NCBI RefSeq assembly: GCF_014649955.1
Contig: NZ_BMUA01000004.1
Location: 434,001-498,000 of the forward strand
Reading direction: 5' to 3'
DNA: 64,000 nucleotides
Origin: Streptomyces violascens
GTDB taxonomy: Bacteria > Actinomycetota > Actinomycetes > Streptomycetales > Streptomycetaceae
In this document: positions 18,863 to 29,092 of the stretch, piece after piece
Layout of the letters: every line of letters begins with the position of its first letter
Position numbering within the stretch: the first letter of the stretch is position 1
Program-made: the position numbers and the translations under genes
The notes under the pieces: model-generated
Seen by the model: only the letters and a program-made list of their open reading frames with translations
Told to the model about the DNA's origin: nothing
Databases searched by the model: none

Positions 18863-19513
18863 TCAGTGCGGTGGGGTGAGGTCGTCACGGTGAGTGAGGA
18901 AGCGATCCGCGCGGGGTGCGGAATCGGGCCCCGGGAACCACTCGTACCCCTCCTGTACCTGGCGTACCAACGTGTCGGCGAAGGGTCTCGACGGATCTTC
19001 GGCGAAATGGCACATCTCCGCCGCCGTCCAGTCGTCCCAGAAAGCGGAGAGTCCGATTCCGTCGCGGCGCCGGCCCCGCCCCCAGGAGGCTTCGGCGTCC
19101 AGTTCCATCCATACGAGCAGGGCGAGCGAGGGCCGCAGCGCCCGGCGACCGGCTCCCACGCCCTCGATCAGCACCACGGGCGCGGGCTCCAGGGCGCGAG
19201 CGTCTCCGAAGTCCCGCAGATGCCAGTCGTACGGGTCGTACGTCGCGGCCTCGCCGCGCGCGAACGGTTCGAGCACTTGGTGGCGGAACCGGTCCGTCCA
19301 GCCGAAGAACTCCTGGTGCGTGGCCAGATCGTCCAGGTGCAGCACCGGCGCCCCGCCCAGCGCCCGAGCGAGGCGGCCCGCGAACGTGGACTTGCCGGAG
19401 CCCGCGTGCCCGTCCACCCCGACCAGCCGCACCGGGCCGCAGGACGGCGGCAACTCCCTTACCAGGGTGGCGAGTTGGGCCACGGCGGTGTCGGGTTGCG
19501 GCGTGCTGTGCAT
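18863..19513 (-). CDS. Uridine kinase family P-loop protein
   Basis: Nucleoside/small-molecule kinase-like protein, 216 aa. Walker A is GVDGHAGSGKSTFAGRLA (about 31-48), followed by HLDDLATHQEFFGWTDRF and YDPYDWHLRDFG, the layout of the uridine kinase/phosphoribulokinase family. IEGVGAGRRALRP resembles the family's Walker-B-adjacent strand. ATG at 19513 chosen for the AGGA box; upstream in-frame sequence is low-complexity. The true substrate is uncertain: it lacks the close similarity to Udk that would allow a symbol. Monocistronic, followed by hairpin terminators. Confidence 0.82.
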   Translation of the reverse strand: MHSTPQPDTAVAQLATLVRELPPSCGPVRLVGVDGHAGSGKSTFAGRLARALGGAPVLHLDDLATHQEFFGWTDRFRHQVLEPFARGEAATYDPYDWHLRDFGDARALEPAPVVLIEGVGAGRRALRPSLALLVWMELDAEASWGRGRRRDGIGLSAFWDDWTAAEMCHFAEDPSRPFADTLVRQVQEGYEWFPGPDSAPRADRFLTHRDDLTPPH

Positions 19514-19782
19514 GCGTCCTGCCTGGTGGTGCGGGGGCGGCGGTCGGTGTCCCCGCTGCGGGGGTTCCGACCGTACCGGGCGCCCGGGGGAGGCGCCCGG
19601 AGCCCGGGCCCTCATGGCCGGTTCCACGAGCTTTGGCTCCCGCCCAGGTCACGTCAGCGGTCGAGACCAATATTGGACGGGGGACGCGTGCCGAATCACT
19701 GGCCGAAGGGCATCGGACCCGAGATAGTGGGCCCGCTGTCGTGCACTCGCCGCCCCATCCGTAACCGACTGGGGGTCCCACC

Positions 19783-21147
19783 GTGACCAGTCCAACCTCG
19801 CGCAGAACCGTCCTCGCCGCGGCCGTCGCCGTCGCGGCCGGTGCCGTCGTGAGCTCCTCGTCGGGGCCCGCGGCCGCGTCCGGCGTCGCGGCCCGGCCGA
19901 AGCAGGGCATGCACCTCGTGGACAACCGGGCCTGGACCTCGCACGCCGAGTGGCGCTCGGGCGCCGGGAACGGCGTACGCGCCCAGGGCGGCCGCCGCCC
20001 CGGCATCGTCATCGACCGGCCCGCCGGAACCACCTCCTACACCGACCCGCACACCAACAGGACCGCCACCTGGGAGTACGCGAGCTGGACCTCCCCGGCC
20101 CACTGCTCCACCGTGCCCGCCACCGAGGCCGTCGCCCACTGGAACGCGCACACCCCCGCCGGCACCTGGCTCCAGGTCGAGCTGCTCGGCACCTACACGG
20201 ACGGGACCGCCACACCCGCGTACGTCATGGGCCGCTGGACGGCGGGCGACGGCGACACCGACATCCGGCGCACCTCCGTGGACGGCCAGAGCGACGGCAA
20301 GAGCTCGATCTCGACGGACACCTTCGCCATCGACACCCCGGCCACCGGCCTGCGCCTCGCCTCCTACCGGCTGCGGGTCACCCTCTACCGCCTCCCGGGC
20401 AGCCGGCTCACGCCGACCGTGTGGCGGCTCGGCGCGATGGCCTCCGACATCCCGGACCGGTTCACGGTCGACGCGTCGACCCCCGGTTTCGCGGGCGAGC
20501 TGGTGGTGCCGAGCTACTCGCAGGAGATCCACAAGGGCCAGTACCCGCAGTACGACAACGGCGGCGAGGCCTGGTGCAGCCCCACCTCCTCGCAGATGAT
20601 CATCGAGCACTGGGGGCGGCAGCCGAACCCGGCCGACCTCGCCTGGGTCGATCCCTCCTACGCCGACCCGCAGGTCTGCCAGGCGGCCCGCCAGACGTAC
20701 GACTACCAGTACGCGGGCTGCGGCAACTGGCCCTTCAATGCCGCGTACGCCGCCACGTACCGGGACATGAGCTCCGTGGTGACCCGGCTGCGGTCGCTGA
20801 ACGACGTCGAGACGCTGGTTCGCGCGGGCATCCCGGCCATAACGTCCCAGTCCTTCCTGGCTGCCGAGCTGACCGGCGCGGGGTACGGCACCGCGGGGCA
20901 CCTCATGACGGTGACCGGCTTCACTGCCGAGGGCGACGTGATCGCCCACGATCCGGCGGCGCCCGACGACGCGGCCGTCCGCCGCGTCTACAAGCGGCGC
21001 GAATTCGAGAATGTGTGGCTGCGGACCAAGCGGCACAACGCGAGCGGGAAAGTGGTCTCCGGCACAGGGGGCGTCTGCTACCTCTACTGGCCCGCGTACC
21101 CGACGGCCGGGCAGCGCAAGGCGCTCGCGGCCGTCGGCATCCGCTGA
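19783..21147 (+). CDS. Tat-exported C39-family cysteine peptidase
   Basis: Secreted protein, 454 aa, with a Tat-type leader (SRRTVLAAAVAVAAGAVV). The N-terminal half (about 45-240) is a beta-rich accessory region. The C-terminal half is a papain-like C39_2 domain with candidate catalytic Cys in EAWCSPTSSQM (about residue 265), His in GTAGHLMTVTGF (about 373) and Asp in VIAHDPAAPDD (about 389). C39-like folds include peptidases that process double-glycine leaders, but no ABC transporter or precursor is next to it, so a free-standing extracellular hydrolase is likely. GTG start at 19783 with GGGGG upstream. Confidence 0.88.
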   Translation: MTSPTSRRTVLAAAVAVAAGAVVSSSSGPAAASGVAARPKQGMHLVDNRAWTSHAEWRSGAGNGVRAQGGRRPGIVIDRPAGTTSYTDPHTNRTATWEYASWTSPAHCSTVPATEAVAHWNAHTPAGTWLQVELLGTYTDGTATPAYVMGRWTAGDGDTDIRRTSVDGQSDGKSSISTDTFAIDTPATGLRLASYRLRVTLYRLPGSRLTPTVWRLGAMASDIPDRFTVDASTPGFAGELVVPSYSQEIHKGQYPQYDNGGEAWCSPTSSQMIIEHWGRQPNPADLAWVDPSYADPQVCQAARQTYDYQYAGCGNWPFNAAYAATYRDMSSVVTRLRSLNDVETLVRAGIPAITSQSFLAAELTGAGYGTAGHLMTVTGFTAEGDVIAHDPAAPDDAAVRRVYKRREFENVWLRTKRHNASGKVVSGTGGVCYLYWPAYPTAGQRKALAAVGIR

Positions 21148-21266
21148 GCGGGCTGTCGCCACCCCGGGGCAGTGACGAACGTCTCTACCCCGGGAGCCCC
21201 GTGCGATGGCACCGTGGAACGGTCACCGGGGGGACCGTGCACCGCCACACGACCGAGTGAGTTCCC

Positions 21267-21431
21267 ATGACCCTGCCTGCCACGACCGCCGACGACCCCC
21301 GAGCCCTGGCCGAACTCCGCGCCCGCACGGGCGGCCCCAAGGACGTGGGCCCGAAGGTCCTGGAACACGTCCTGGGCTGGACCCTGGTGGTGGTCATCGC
21401 GATGCTGGTGACGCAGACGGGCCTGATGTAG
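21267..21431 (+). CDS. SCO1431-family micro-membrane protein
   Basis: Short gene of 54 aa. ATG at 21267 and TAG at 21429-21431. The protein begins MTLPATTADDPRALAEL, has a polar stretch (RARTGGPKDVGPKVLEHVL) and one C-terminal membrane helix (GWTLVVVIAMLVTQTGL). I recognise it as the conserved Streptomyces SCO1431 family of single-helix proteins; function unknown. It lies 119 nt after the C39 peptidase and converges with the next membrane protein gene, only 3 nt separating the stops. Confidence 0.85.
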   Translation: MTLPATTADDPRALAELRARTGGPKDVGPKVLEHVLGWTLVVVIAMLVTQTGLM

Positions 21432-21434
21432 CCA

Positions 21435-22310
21435 CTAGTACGCGAGCTCCAGGTCGGCCTTCCAGTGCCGCCGAGGAATGCCGACCAAGCCGTACAGCGC
21501 CCGCACCGGTGAGCGGCGGGTCAGCAGAACGACTCCCGCCAGGATGGCGAACACCGGGAGCCCGACCGCCCACCCCGCCAGCCGGACCAGCCCGCTCGCG
21601 GCAACCGCGCCGAGGAACGGCAGCCCGTAGACCCCCGCCGCCGCAATGGCCACCGCCAGGACCCGCGGCACCCCCCGGTCCTCGTCCGCCCCCGGCAGCT
21701 CCCAGCCCTCCATGAGCCAGCCGATCTCCGTGATCAGCATCGTGCCGATGACGGCGGCCCCCAGGATGAGCAGTGCCAGGAACGTCCCCGACGTCAGGAA
21801 GTGCAGCAGATTGTTGATCACGCTGTCCTTCGGCCAGTCCCGCAGCGCCCCGCGGCTCGTCGTGAGCAGCCGCCGGTAGCCGGTCCCGTCCCACCCGTGG
21901 ACCAGCACCGCGAACAGCAGGAAGTGCGCGCCCACGCTCTGCAGATACGCCCAGTAGCCCGCACCCACCAGCACGAGCGCCTGCGCCACCAGAAATCCCA
22001 GCAGCGTCGCGACGACCGTGCCGCCCGCGTAGAGGAGCACGAACCCGGCCCAGATTCCCCGGTGGCCGCCGGCCACCTGCATGGTCGCCCACGACGGGTT
22101 CTGCCACATCATGAAAAGACCGGTGGGCACCAGGAGCACGGCCGCGAACAGCACGGTCAGCAGAAGGTAGGGGTTGGCGGCGCGGCTGCGGGTGCGTACC
22201 CCCTCCTCGTGCACCGAGCGCTGCCACCACTGGAGCTGGCGGGCCGCCGAGACCGCGAAGGTCGCCCCGGTTCCGTACGCCCAGAAGAGCGCGGCCTGGA
22301 TCTGGATCAC
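21435..22310 (-). CDS. Polytopic membrane protein of DUF6230/DUF6114 operon
   Basis: Uncharacterised integral membrane protein, 291 aa, with about 6-7 hydrophobic segments (for example ANPYLLLTVLFAAVLLVP, GFVLLYAGGTVVATLLGF, FLALLILGAAVIGTMLI). No motif I recognise. The GTG start at 22310 overlaps the stop of the DUF6114 gene (GTGA), so it is translationally coupled as the last gene of a three-gene operon. Function unknown; conserved company with DUF6114/DUF6230 suggests a shared envelope role. Confidence 0.85.
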   Translation of the reverse strand: MIQIQAALFWAYGTGATFAVSAARQLQWWQRSVHEEGVRTRSRAANPYLLLTVLFAAVLLVPTGLFMMWQNPSWATMQVAGGHRGIWAGFVLLYAGGTVVATLLGFLVAQALVLVGAGYWAYLQSVGAHFLLFAVLVHGWDGTGYRRLLTTSRGALRDWPKDSVINNLLHFLTSGTFLALLILGAAVIGTMLITEIGWLMEGWELPGADEDRGVPRVLAVAIAAAGVYGLPFLGAVAASGLVRLAGWAVGLPVFAILAGVVLLTRRSPVRALYGLVGIPRRHWKADLELAY

Positions 22311-23458
22311 GATGCCCCCAGCGTCAGTCCGTTCGCGACGATGGAATCCGAGGTGACGAGGGCCTGTTCGGCCGTCACGTCGGTCATGAAGACGAAGGGC
22401 GGGACGATCGGCGGCACCGGCAGGGTGTTGGGGTCGAAGGTGATGCAGAGCAGCCCTTCGAGGCAGCCGCTGAACTTGGTGAGATAGAGCGTCACATGCC
22501 CGCTGAGATCCAACGAGCTGGCTCCCAGGGCGAGTTCGTCGTGGCCGTCGCGGGTGATGAGGCGGTAGTCGGTGAGCGAGGCCGAGTTCATCTTGAGGAT
22601 CATGACCTTCAGGGAGCCGTGCGCGGTGGGCACGGTCGTCACCCCGGCGAGCAGGAAGCCGTTGGGGGAGAAACGGGTCGTGGTGACCGTCGGCGGCACC
22701 GCCGGGGCGGTCACCGAGCCGGGCCGCGGCGCCTGCTCGACGCGGTGCCCGCCGAGCGTGGCAAGGAGGGCGAGCGGCAGGGCCGCGGCGAGCGTGCGCT
22801 GGGTGCGTACGTTCGGTACCCGCCGCGTCGCCTCCTCCTTCGGCGTCCAGCCGAACCCCATCGCGCTGCCCGTGATGCCGAGCGCCATCCCGACCAGGAA
22901 CCCGCCGAGGTTGGTGGCCGCGAAGGAAAGAACCGACAGGATCAGGGCGTTGATCGACACGTAGTGCCGGGTGTGCGGCAGGAACCAGAGGAAGAGTCCG
23001 GCCGCGACGAGGGCGAGTCCGATGCCGATCGCGGCGATCCCGCCGAGCCCGAGGCTGACCAGGATGGTCAGCGGCGACAGCGGCACCACGAGCAGTTCGA
23101 GACCGCCGAGGACGAGGAAGAGCCCCGCCCAGAACGGCCGCGTCCGCCGCCAGCCCCGTAATGCCCGCCGGGCCTCGGGCAGCGGCAGCCGTTCGTCGAG
23201 CGCCACAAACCGCACCCCGTTCTCGCCCGGCTCCCCCCAGGGAGCACGCCGCGTCTCGCCGGTACGGGGCCCCGTCCCCTCACTGGCGCGGGGCCCCGCA
23301 CCCTGGCCGGTCCGCACGCCGGGACCGGGCCCGGCGTGCGGACCGACGTCGTCGCCCGGCCGAGGGGCTCGCGGACCACCCTGCACCCGGACCGGCGGCA
23401 GGGGCGGCGCGGCACCGTCGCGGGGGAGCCTGAGCAGCCCGAGCCGTCTCAGAAGCAC
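22307..23458 (-). CDS. DUF6114 domain membrane protein
   Basis: 383 aa. A Pro/Gly-rich, probably disordered N-terminus (1-80) precedes a four-helix membrane domain (about 105-215, RTRPFWAGLFLVLGGLELLVVPL through LGGFLVGMALGITGSAMGFGW, the DUF6114 block). A C-terminal soluble part (about 245-383) contains a CLEGLLC pair of cysteines. The GTG at 23458 lies inside the end of the DUF6230 gene (10-nt overlap), implying coupling; the ribosome site is weak. Found next to DUF6230 in Streptomyces. Function unknown. Confidence 0.85.
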   Translation of the reverse strand: MLLRRLGLLRLPRDGAAPPLPPVRVQGGPRAPRPGDDVGPHAGPGPGVRTGQGAGPRASEGTGPRTGETRRAPWGEPGENGVRFVALDERLPLPEARRALRGWRRTRPFWAGLFLVLGGLELLVVPLSPLTILVSLGLGGIAAIGIGLALVAAGLFLWFLPHTRHYVSINALILSVLSFAATNLGGFLVGMALGITGSAMGFGWTPKEEATRRVPNVRTQRTLAAALPLALLATLGGHRVEQAPRPGSVTAPAVPPTVTTTRFSPNGFLLAGVTTVPTAHGSLKVMILKMNSASLTDYRLITRDGHDELALGASSLDLSGHVTLYLTKFSGCLEGLLCITFDPNTLPVPPIVPPFVFMTDVTAEQALVTSDSIVANGLTLGAS

Positions 23459-24063
23459 TTCTTGCCGCCGATGCTCACATCGACCTTCATCCCCTTCAGC
23501 CGGAAGTTGCCGCCGGTCGCCGACCAGGCATGCGACTTCACGCCGTTGACCTCGATGTTCCCGGCCTGCAGCCCGAACTTGCCCGGCTCGCCCTGAACTC
23601 CCTTGACCGCGTCGAGGGTCGAGGCGTCCCGGCCGATCTGGGCCGTGCCGAACTGGGCGTCGCCGACCAGGTCCTCGCCGTCGATGACGAGGTTGCTGGC
23701 CGTCACCTCGCCCGCGTCGCCGCCCGCCGTCAGCTTGAACACGACGGTGCCGACGGGCGTGCCGACCGCGGCCGACTGGCAGATGTCGCTGAGCTTCGCG
23801 TCGCCGATGCCCAGCAGCGCCACCGGGTGGCCCTTGCCGTCGACGGACTTGTCGGTCTGCACGTACGAGGAGAGCCCCGAACTGGTCAGCTTCCCCGACG
23901 CGACCTGGAAACTGGTCCCGGAAACCGCGAACGACGCGGCCAGTGCGCCCTCGGCCATCACATTGGCCATGATCCCGACCGCGACGACCGCCGGCAGTGC
24001 GACGACCGCGGTCTTCTTCCAGGCGGTTCTGCCTTCGGCCAACGGCCGTTTGGCTGCGCTCAC
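23449..24063 (-). CDS. DUF6230 family exported protein
   Basis: 204 aa, GTG at 24063 with GGGAGGA 4 nt upstream. A basic N-terminus and one hydrophobic segment (VVALPAVVAVGIMANVMAEGALA) form a signal/anchor, followed by a beta-rich domain (FAVSGTSFQVASGKLTSSGLSSY to the C-terminus SIGGKKCF) with one internal Cys and a C-terminal Cys. No GxSxG lipase motif is present. First gene of the operon with DUF6114 and the polytopic protein, divergent from a TetR regulator 100 bp away, which is the obvious candidate controller. Confidence 0.87.
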   Translation of the reverse strand: MSAAKRPLAEGRTAWKKTAVVALPAVVAVGIMANVMAEGALAASFAVSGTSFQVASGKLTSSGLSSYVQTDKSVDGKGHPVALLGIGDAKLSDICQSAAVGTPVGTVVFKLTAGGDAGEVTASNLVIDGEDLVGDAQFGTAQIGRDASTLDAVKGVQGEPGKFGLQAGNIEVNGVKSHAWSATGGNFRLKGMKVDVSIGGKKCF

Positions 24064-24166
24064 TTGATCCTCCCGTACGACACGTCGTCCAGCGGTGCAG
24101 GGGGAGTGCGAATGCAGGTCTGCCATACTGCGGGCATCCTGTGGCAGTTGGAGACTAGGGCCGAAT

Positions 24167-24793
24167 TTGAATAATAGTCAACAGGGCGGTACGACCGAGA
24201 GATCCCAGGTCCGCCGCTCCGAACTCATCGCAACGGGCCGGAAGTTGTTCGCCGACACCTCGTACGACGCGCTGTCGATGGACGACATCGCCAAGCACGC
24301 CGGGGTCGCCAAGGGCCTGATCTACTACTACTTCAAGTCCAAACGGGGCTACTACCTGGCCATCGTCGAGGACTCCGTCGCGGATCTGGTGTCCCGCGCC
24401 GGGAGTGACACCGAGCTGCCCCGCGCCGAACGCGTCCACCGCACCATCGACGGCTACCTCCTGTACGCCCAGCACCACCAGGCCGCGTACCGGACGATCG
24501 TCACCGGTGGCGTCGGCTTCGACACCCAGGTGCAGGCCATCCGGGACGCGGTGCGCGAGGAGCTGATCGCCACCATCGCCGAGGGCGCCTACGGCACCCG
24601 GGAGATACCGGTGCTCGCCCGGCTCGCGCTGCTCGGCTGGCTGGGCAGCGTGGAGAGCGTCACGCTCGACTGGCTCGCCGCCGTGGAGCCGCCCCGCGAC
24701 ACCGTGCGCGAGCTCCTGGTCCGGATGCTGCGGCGCACCCTGGACACCATCGAGGAGTTCGAGCCGTCCTGCCCTTCTCCGGAGCCGGCCTAG
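24167..24793 (+). CDS. TetR family transcriptional regulator
   Basis: 208 aa from a TTG at 24167 (protein starts MNNSQQGGT); a longer version from GTG 24095 is open but its first 24 residues do not look TetR-like. The HTH (about 18-62) reads RSELIATGRKLFADTSYDALSMDDIA, then HAGVAKGLIYYYFKSKRGYYLAIV, the classic TetR pattern. The ligand domain is helical. Divergent from the DUF6230 operon, so probably its repressor and autoregulated. Converges with the chitinase gene across a strong hairpin. Confidence 0.9.
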   Translation: MNNSQQGGTTERSQVRRSELIATGRKLFADTSYDALSMDDIAKHAGVAKGLIYYYFKSKRGYYLAIVEDSVADLVSRAGSDTELPRAERVHRTIDGYLLYAQHHQAAYRTIVTGGVGFDTQVQAIRDAVREELIATIAEGAYGTREIPVLARLALLGWLGSVESVTLDWLAAVEPPRDTVRELLVRMLRRTLDTIEEFEPSCPSPEPA

Positions 24794-24805
24794 ACATGCC
24801 GAAGG

Positions 24806-24832
24806 GGGGCGGGCGGCCTCGCCGCCCGCCCC
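24806..24832. terminator. Bidirectional hairpin between TetR and chitinase genes
   Basis: GGGGCGGGCGGC (24806-24817) and GCCGCCCGCCCC (24821-24832) form a perfect 12-bp stem with a 3-nt loop, 12 nt after the TetR stop and 13 nt after the chitinase stop. Serves both converging transcripts. Confidence 0.85.
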
Positions 24833-24845
24833 TCCAACTCCCTTG

Positions 24846-26096
<1,251 letters not shown>

Positions 26097-26187
26097 CGTG
26101 ATCTCCTCGTGGGGAGGGGAGAGGGGGGCCGTGCACGACTGCCGTGAGGGTCTCGTTTGACATGAACGCACTAAGACGTGGAACGGA

Positions 26188-26229
26188 ACGCTAGAAGGAC
26201 TAGACCAGTTCGGTCAATGGTTCGGACCA
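26188..26229 (-). promoter_or_regulatory. Chitinase promoter with 12-bp direct repeats (site 2)
   Basis: On the minus strand: TGGTCCGAACCA, 10 nt, TGGTCTAGTCCT (26196-26207 and 26218-26229). The spacer contains the -35 TTGACC (26212-26217); a -10-like TAGCGT lies at 26188-26193, 18 nt downstream. Repeat length, spacing and second repeat sequence equal those of site 1 at 7618-7651. The rest of 26097-26475 holds only the presumed promoter of the acyl-CoA dehydrogenase gene, which I cannot place. Confidence 0.82.
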
Positions 26230-26475
26230 ATTTCGGAGCGCTCGATTCCAGGACGATGCACGGCGCGGAGTCGGCTCGGAGAGCGGGTAAATCGTGATCT
26301 TGGGGCCAGTGACGGGACGCGTCCGATCGGGCATACTCACAGCGCCACGGCCGCCCGCCTGCTACTTCCGTGACCCGGAAGGGAAGGCATCGGCCGGAGA
26401 GCAGAGTCACCGGCGGCGCCGCCACACCCTGCGCGTGCGTCCGCCGAAGCGCCCGACAGGGAGGAGAGCGCCGCC

Positions 26476-27648
26476 ATGCCCGACCGTGCCCCACAGCCGG
26501 TGGAACGACAGCTGCCCACCGAAGAGGCCCGGGACCTTGTCGCCCTTGTGCGCGACATCGTCCAGCGGGAGATCGCGCCTCGGGCCGCCGAGCAGGAGGA
26601 CGCCGGGTACTTCCCGCGCGAGATCTTCACCCTGCTCTCCGAATCCGGCCTCCTCGGGCTCCCGTACGACTCCGGGTTCGGCGGGGGCGACCAGCCGTAC
26701 GAGGTCTACCTCCAGGTGCTCGAAGAGCTCGCCTCGGCCCGGCTCACGGTCGGCCTCGGCGTAAGTGTCCACTCGCTCGCCTGCCACGCGCTCGCGGGCT
26801 ACGGCACCAAGGAGCAGCAGGCCGAGCACCTGCCCGCGATGCTCGGCGGCGGCCTGCTCGGCGCCTACTGCCTCTCGGAGCCTTCGTCGGGATCGGACGC
26901 GGCCTCGCTGCGCACCAAGGCCGTGCGCGACGGTGCCGACTGGGTCATCTCCGGCACCAAGGCCTGGATCACCCACGGCGGGATCGCCGACTTCTACACC
27001 GTCCTCGCCCGCACCGGCGGCGAGGGTGCCCGCGGCATCACGGCCTTCCTCGTCCCGGGCGACGCCGAGGGGCTGAGCGCGGCGGTTCCCGAGAAGAAGA
27101 TGGGCATGAAGGGCTCGCCCACCGCCCAGCTCCACTTCGACGGCGTACGCGTCCCCGATGCGCGCCGCATCGGCGAGGAGGGCCAGGGCTTCGCGATCGC
27201 GCTGTCCGCGCTCGACTCGGGGCGGCTCGGCATCGCGGCCTGCGCGATCGGCGTCGCCCAGGCCGCCCTCGACGAGGCGCTCGCGTACGCCACCGGGCGC
27301 GAGCAGTTCGGCCGGCCCATCGCCGACTTCCAGGGCCTGCGCTTCATGCTGGCCGACATGGCGACCCAGATCGAGGCGGGCCGCGCGCTGTACCTGGCCG
27401 CCGCCCGGCTCCGCGACGCGGGGCGCCCCTTCTCCCGCCAGGCGGCGATGGCCAAGCTGTTCTGCACGGACGCGGCGATGAAGGTGACCACGGACGCGGT
27501 CCAGGTCCTGGGCGGCTACGGCTACACGGCCGACTTCCCGGTCGAGCGCTTCATGCGTGAGGCGAAGGTCCTGCAGATCGTCGAGGGCACGAACCAGATC
27601 CAGCGCATGGTGATCGCCCGCCACCTCGCGGGCCCGGAAACCCGCTGA
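26476..27648 (+). CDS. Acyl-CoA dehydrogenase
   Basis: FAD-dependent alpha,beta-oxidation of an acyl-CoA thioester, 390 aa. N-terminal helical domain, middle beta domain with YCLSEPSSGSDAASL (FAD/substrate loop, about 133-147) and C-terminal helical bundle with the family signature GYGYTADFPVERFMRE. The catalytic base is expected to be Glu370 in IVEGTNQIQ. ATG at 26476 with GGGAGGAGAG. It heads a same-strand group with a protein of unknown function and an APH-type kinase, a pairing known from ACAD10/11-like systems. Acyl chain specificity not predictable. Confidence 0.94.
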   Translation: MPDRAPQPVERQLPTEEARDLVALVRDIVQREIAPRAAEQEDAGYFPREIFTLLSESGLLGLPYDSGFGGGDQPYEVYLQVLEELASARLTVGLGVSVHSLACHALAGYGTKEQQAEHLPAMLGGGLLGAYCLSEPSSGSDAASLRTKAVRDGADWVISGTKAWITHGGIADFYTVLARTGGEGARGITAFLVPGDAEGLSAAVPEKKMGMKGSPTAQLHFDGVRVPDARRIGEEGQGFAIALSALDSGRLGIAACAIGVAQAALDEALAYATGREQFGRPIADFQGLRFMLADMATQIEAGRALYLAAARLRDAGRPFSRQAAMAKLFCTDAAMKVTTDAVQVLGGYGYTADFPVERFMREAKVLQIVEGTNQIQRMVIARHLAGPETR

Positions 27649-27738
27649 CCCTCCCGGGAGCGGGGGGTGCCGGTGCGGGCCGGGGTGCCCGCCCGCTCAA
27701 TTCCCCGCGCCCCTGGCCGGGTTGGCCTGTGCGGGGTG

Positions 27739-27773
27739 CGCATGCGCATGCGCATGCCGTCGGCTTGCCGACG
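27739..27773. repeat. CGCATG tandem repeat followed by a short hairpin
   Basis: Three exact copies of CGCATG occupy 27739-27756. They are followed at once by CGTCGGC-TT-GCCGACG (27758-27773), a small stem. The element lies 90 nt after the acyl-CoA dehydrogenase stop in a 293-bp gap and could act as a terminator; the flanking text (about 27800-27830, TCCGGCGTTCGAGGGCGAG) resembles the dispersed intergenic repeats common in Streptomyces. No gene is supported in this gap. Confidence 0.45.
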
Positions 27774-27941
27774 ATCGCGGGTGTCGGCCCGCTTCTGGCC
27801 TGTCCGGCGTTCGAGGGCGAGCGCCCCCCTTGCGCGGACGGGTGGGGAAGTCCGCCCAGGGGTCCCACCCCCGCTCGGGGTATGGCGAGGCGAGGCGAGC
27901 TGACGTACCGTCAGCTTCCGCTGATCCCACGGAGGTTGCCG

Positions 27942-29057
27942 ATGGACCGCCCCATCCCCCTCGACGAGTACCCCATCCACCAGACCCCGCTCTCGATGAA
28001 GCACGTCGCGACGGGCGACCGCAACGCCTACGACCGCTGCATCTTCCACGTCTTCGACCACCAGGGCCGCGCCCTGCTCGTCGCGGGCCTCGGCGTCTAC
28101 CCCAACACCGGGGTGATCGACGCCTACGCCACCCTGCGGGTAGGCGACCGACTGCACGCCGTCCGGGCCTCGGACGCCCTCACCGACGACCGTATGAACC
28201 TCGGCGTCGGCCCCCTGCGGATCACCGTCGACACTCCGTTGCGCCGCCTCACACTGCACTGCGCTCCCGATCCTGACGACCCGAATTCACTCTCGTACGA
28301 AATCGTCTGGAACGCGGACTTCCCCGCGCTGTGGGAACCCCATCATGTGCAGCGCCGGGGCGACCGGCTCACGCTGGAGGGGCGGCGGTTCGTGCAGGCG
28401 GGCCGGTGCACCGGGCTGATCCGCGTCGGCGGCGAGGAGATACCCGTCACGGCGGGGGAGTGGACCGGGACGCGCGACCGCAGTTGGGGGGTGCGCCCGA
28501 TTCCCGGCGAGGAGGCGGGGCGCGGCGACGAGTACCGGCCCGAGGGCTTCCACTGGCTCTGGGTGCCCGCCCGGTTCGACGACCGGTTCGTCATGGTCAT
28601 CGCCCAGGAGGACGCCGACGGCTACCGCACCCTCAACGAGGCCGTACTCGTGCGCGAGGGCCACCCCGACGCCCAACTCGGCTGGCCCCAGGCCGACATC
28701 ACCTACCGACCCGGCACCCGCCACCCCGAACGCGCCGTCATCCACCTCACCGACCAGTCCCGCAAACCCCTCGAACTCGGCGTCGAGATCCTCGCCTCCT
28801 CCCCCCTCGCGGTCGGCGCCGGCTACCCGCCCGCCGACGGCTGGCAGCACGGCACCTGGCAGGGCCGCGGCTGGACCGACCGGCAGGTCTACGACCTGTC
28901 CGACCCGGCCGCCCACCCCATGGCCGCGTACGGCGTCACCGACCACGCCGCCCGCTTCACCCTCGACGGGCGGACCGGATACGGGATCTTCGAGCACGGC
29001 AGCTTCGGCCGCCACGACCCCAGCGGCTTCGCCGACTACACCTCCGTCGCTCCGTGA
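27942..29057 (+). CDS. Protein of unknown function between ACAD and APH genes
   Basis: 371 aa, soluble, ATG at 27942 with GGAGG 8 nt upstream. No signal peptide or membrane segment. The sequence is rich in aromatic/beta-type segments (NLGVGPLRITVDTPLRRLTLHC, FHWLWVPARFDDRFVMVIAQ) with conserved-looking GTRDRSWGVRP near the middle, suggesting a beta-sandwich or beta-barrel ligand-binding fold, perhaps lipocalin-like. I do not recognise a catalytic motif. It lies 35 nt before the APH kinase gene, and proteins of this look accompany APH kinases in actinobacteria, so a role in handling the kinase substrate is possible (inference). Confidence 0.85.
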   Translation: MDRPIPLDEYPIHQTPLSMKHVATGDRNAYDRCIFHVFDHQGRALLVAGLGVYPNTGVIDAYATLRVGDRLHAVRASDALTDDRMNLGVGPLRITVDTPLRRLTLHCAPDPDDPNSLSYEIVWNADFPALWEPHHVQRRGDRLTLEGRRFVQAGRCTGLIRVGGEEIPVTAGEWTGTRDRSWGVRPIPGEEAGRGDEYRPEGFHWLWVPARFDDRFVMVIAQEDADGYRTLNEAVLVREGHPDAQLGWPQADITYRPGTRHPERAVIHLTDQSRKPLELGVEILASSPLAVGAGYPPADGWQHGTWQGRGWTDRQVYDLSDPAAHPMAAYGVTDHAARFTLDGRTGYGIFEHGSFGRHDPSGFADYTSVAP

Positions 29058-29092
29058 GAGCCGCCCGAGCCGCCCGTGAAGGGAGCACCGCC

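Noticed and set aside
19783..21431. C39 peptidase plus micro-protein as a bacteriocin processing pair
   Set aside because: The 54-aa protein is a single-helix SCO1431-family membrane protein without a double-glycine leader or core peptide, and there is no peptidase-containing ABC transporter nearby.
26315..26324. GGACGCGTCC palindrome before the acyl-CoA dehydrogenase gene
   Set aside because: A 10-bp CG-only dyad is expected by chance at this base composition and nothing else supports an operator.
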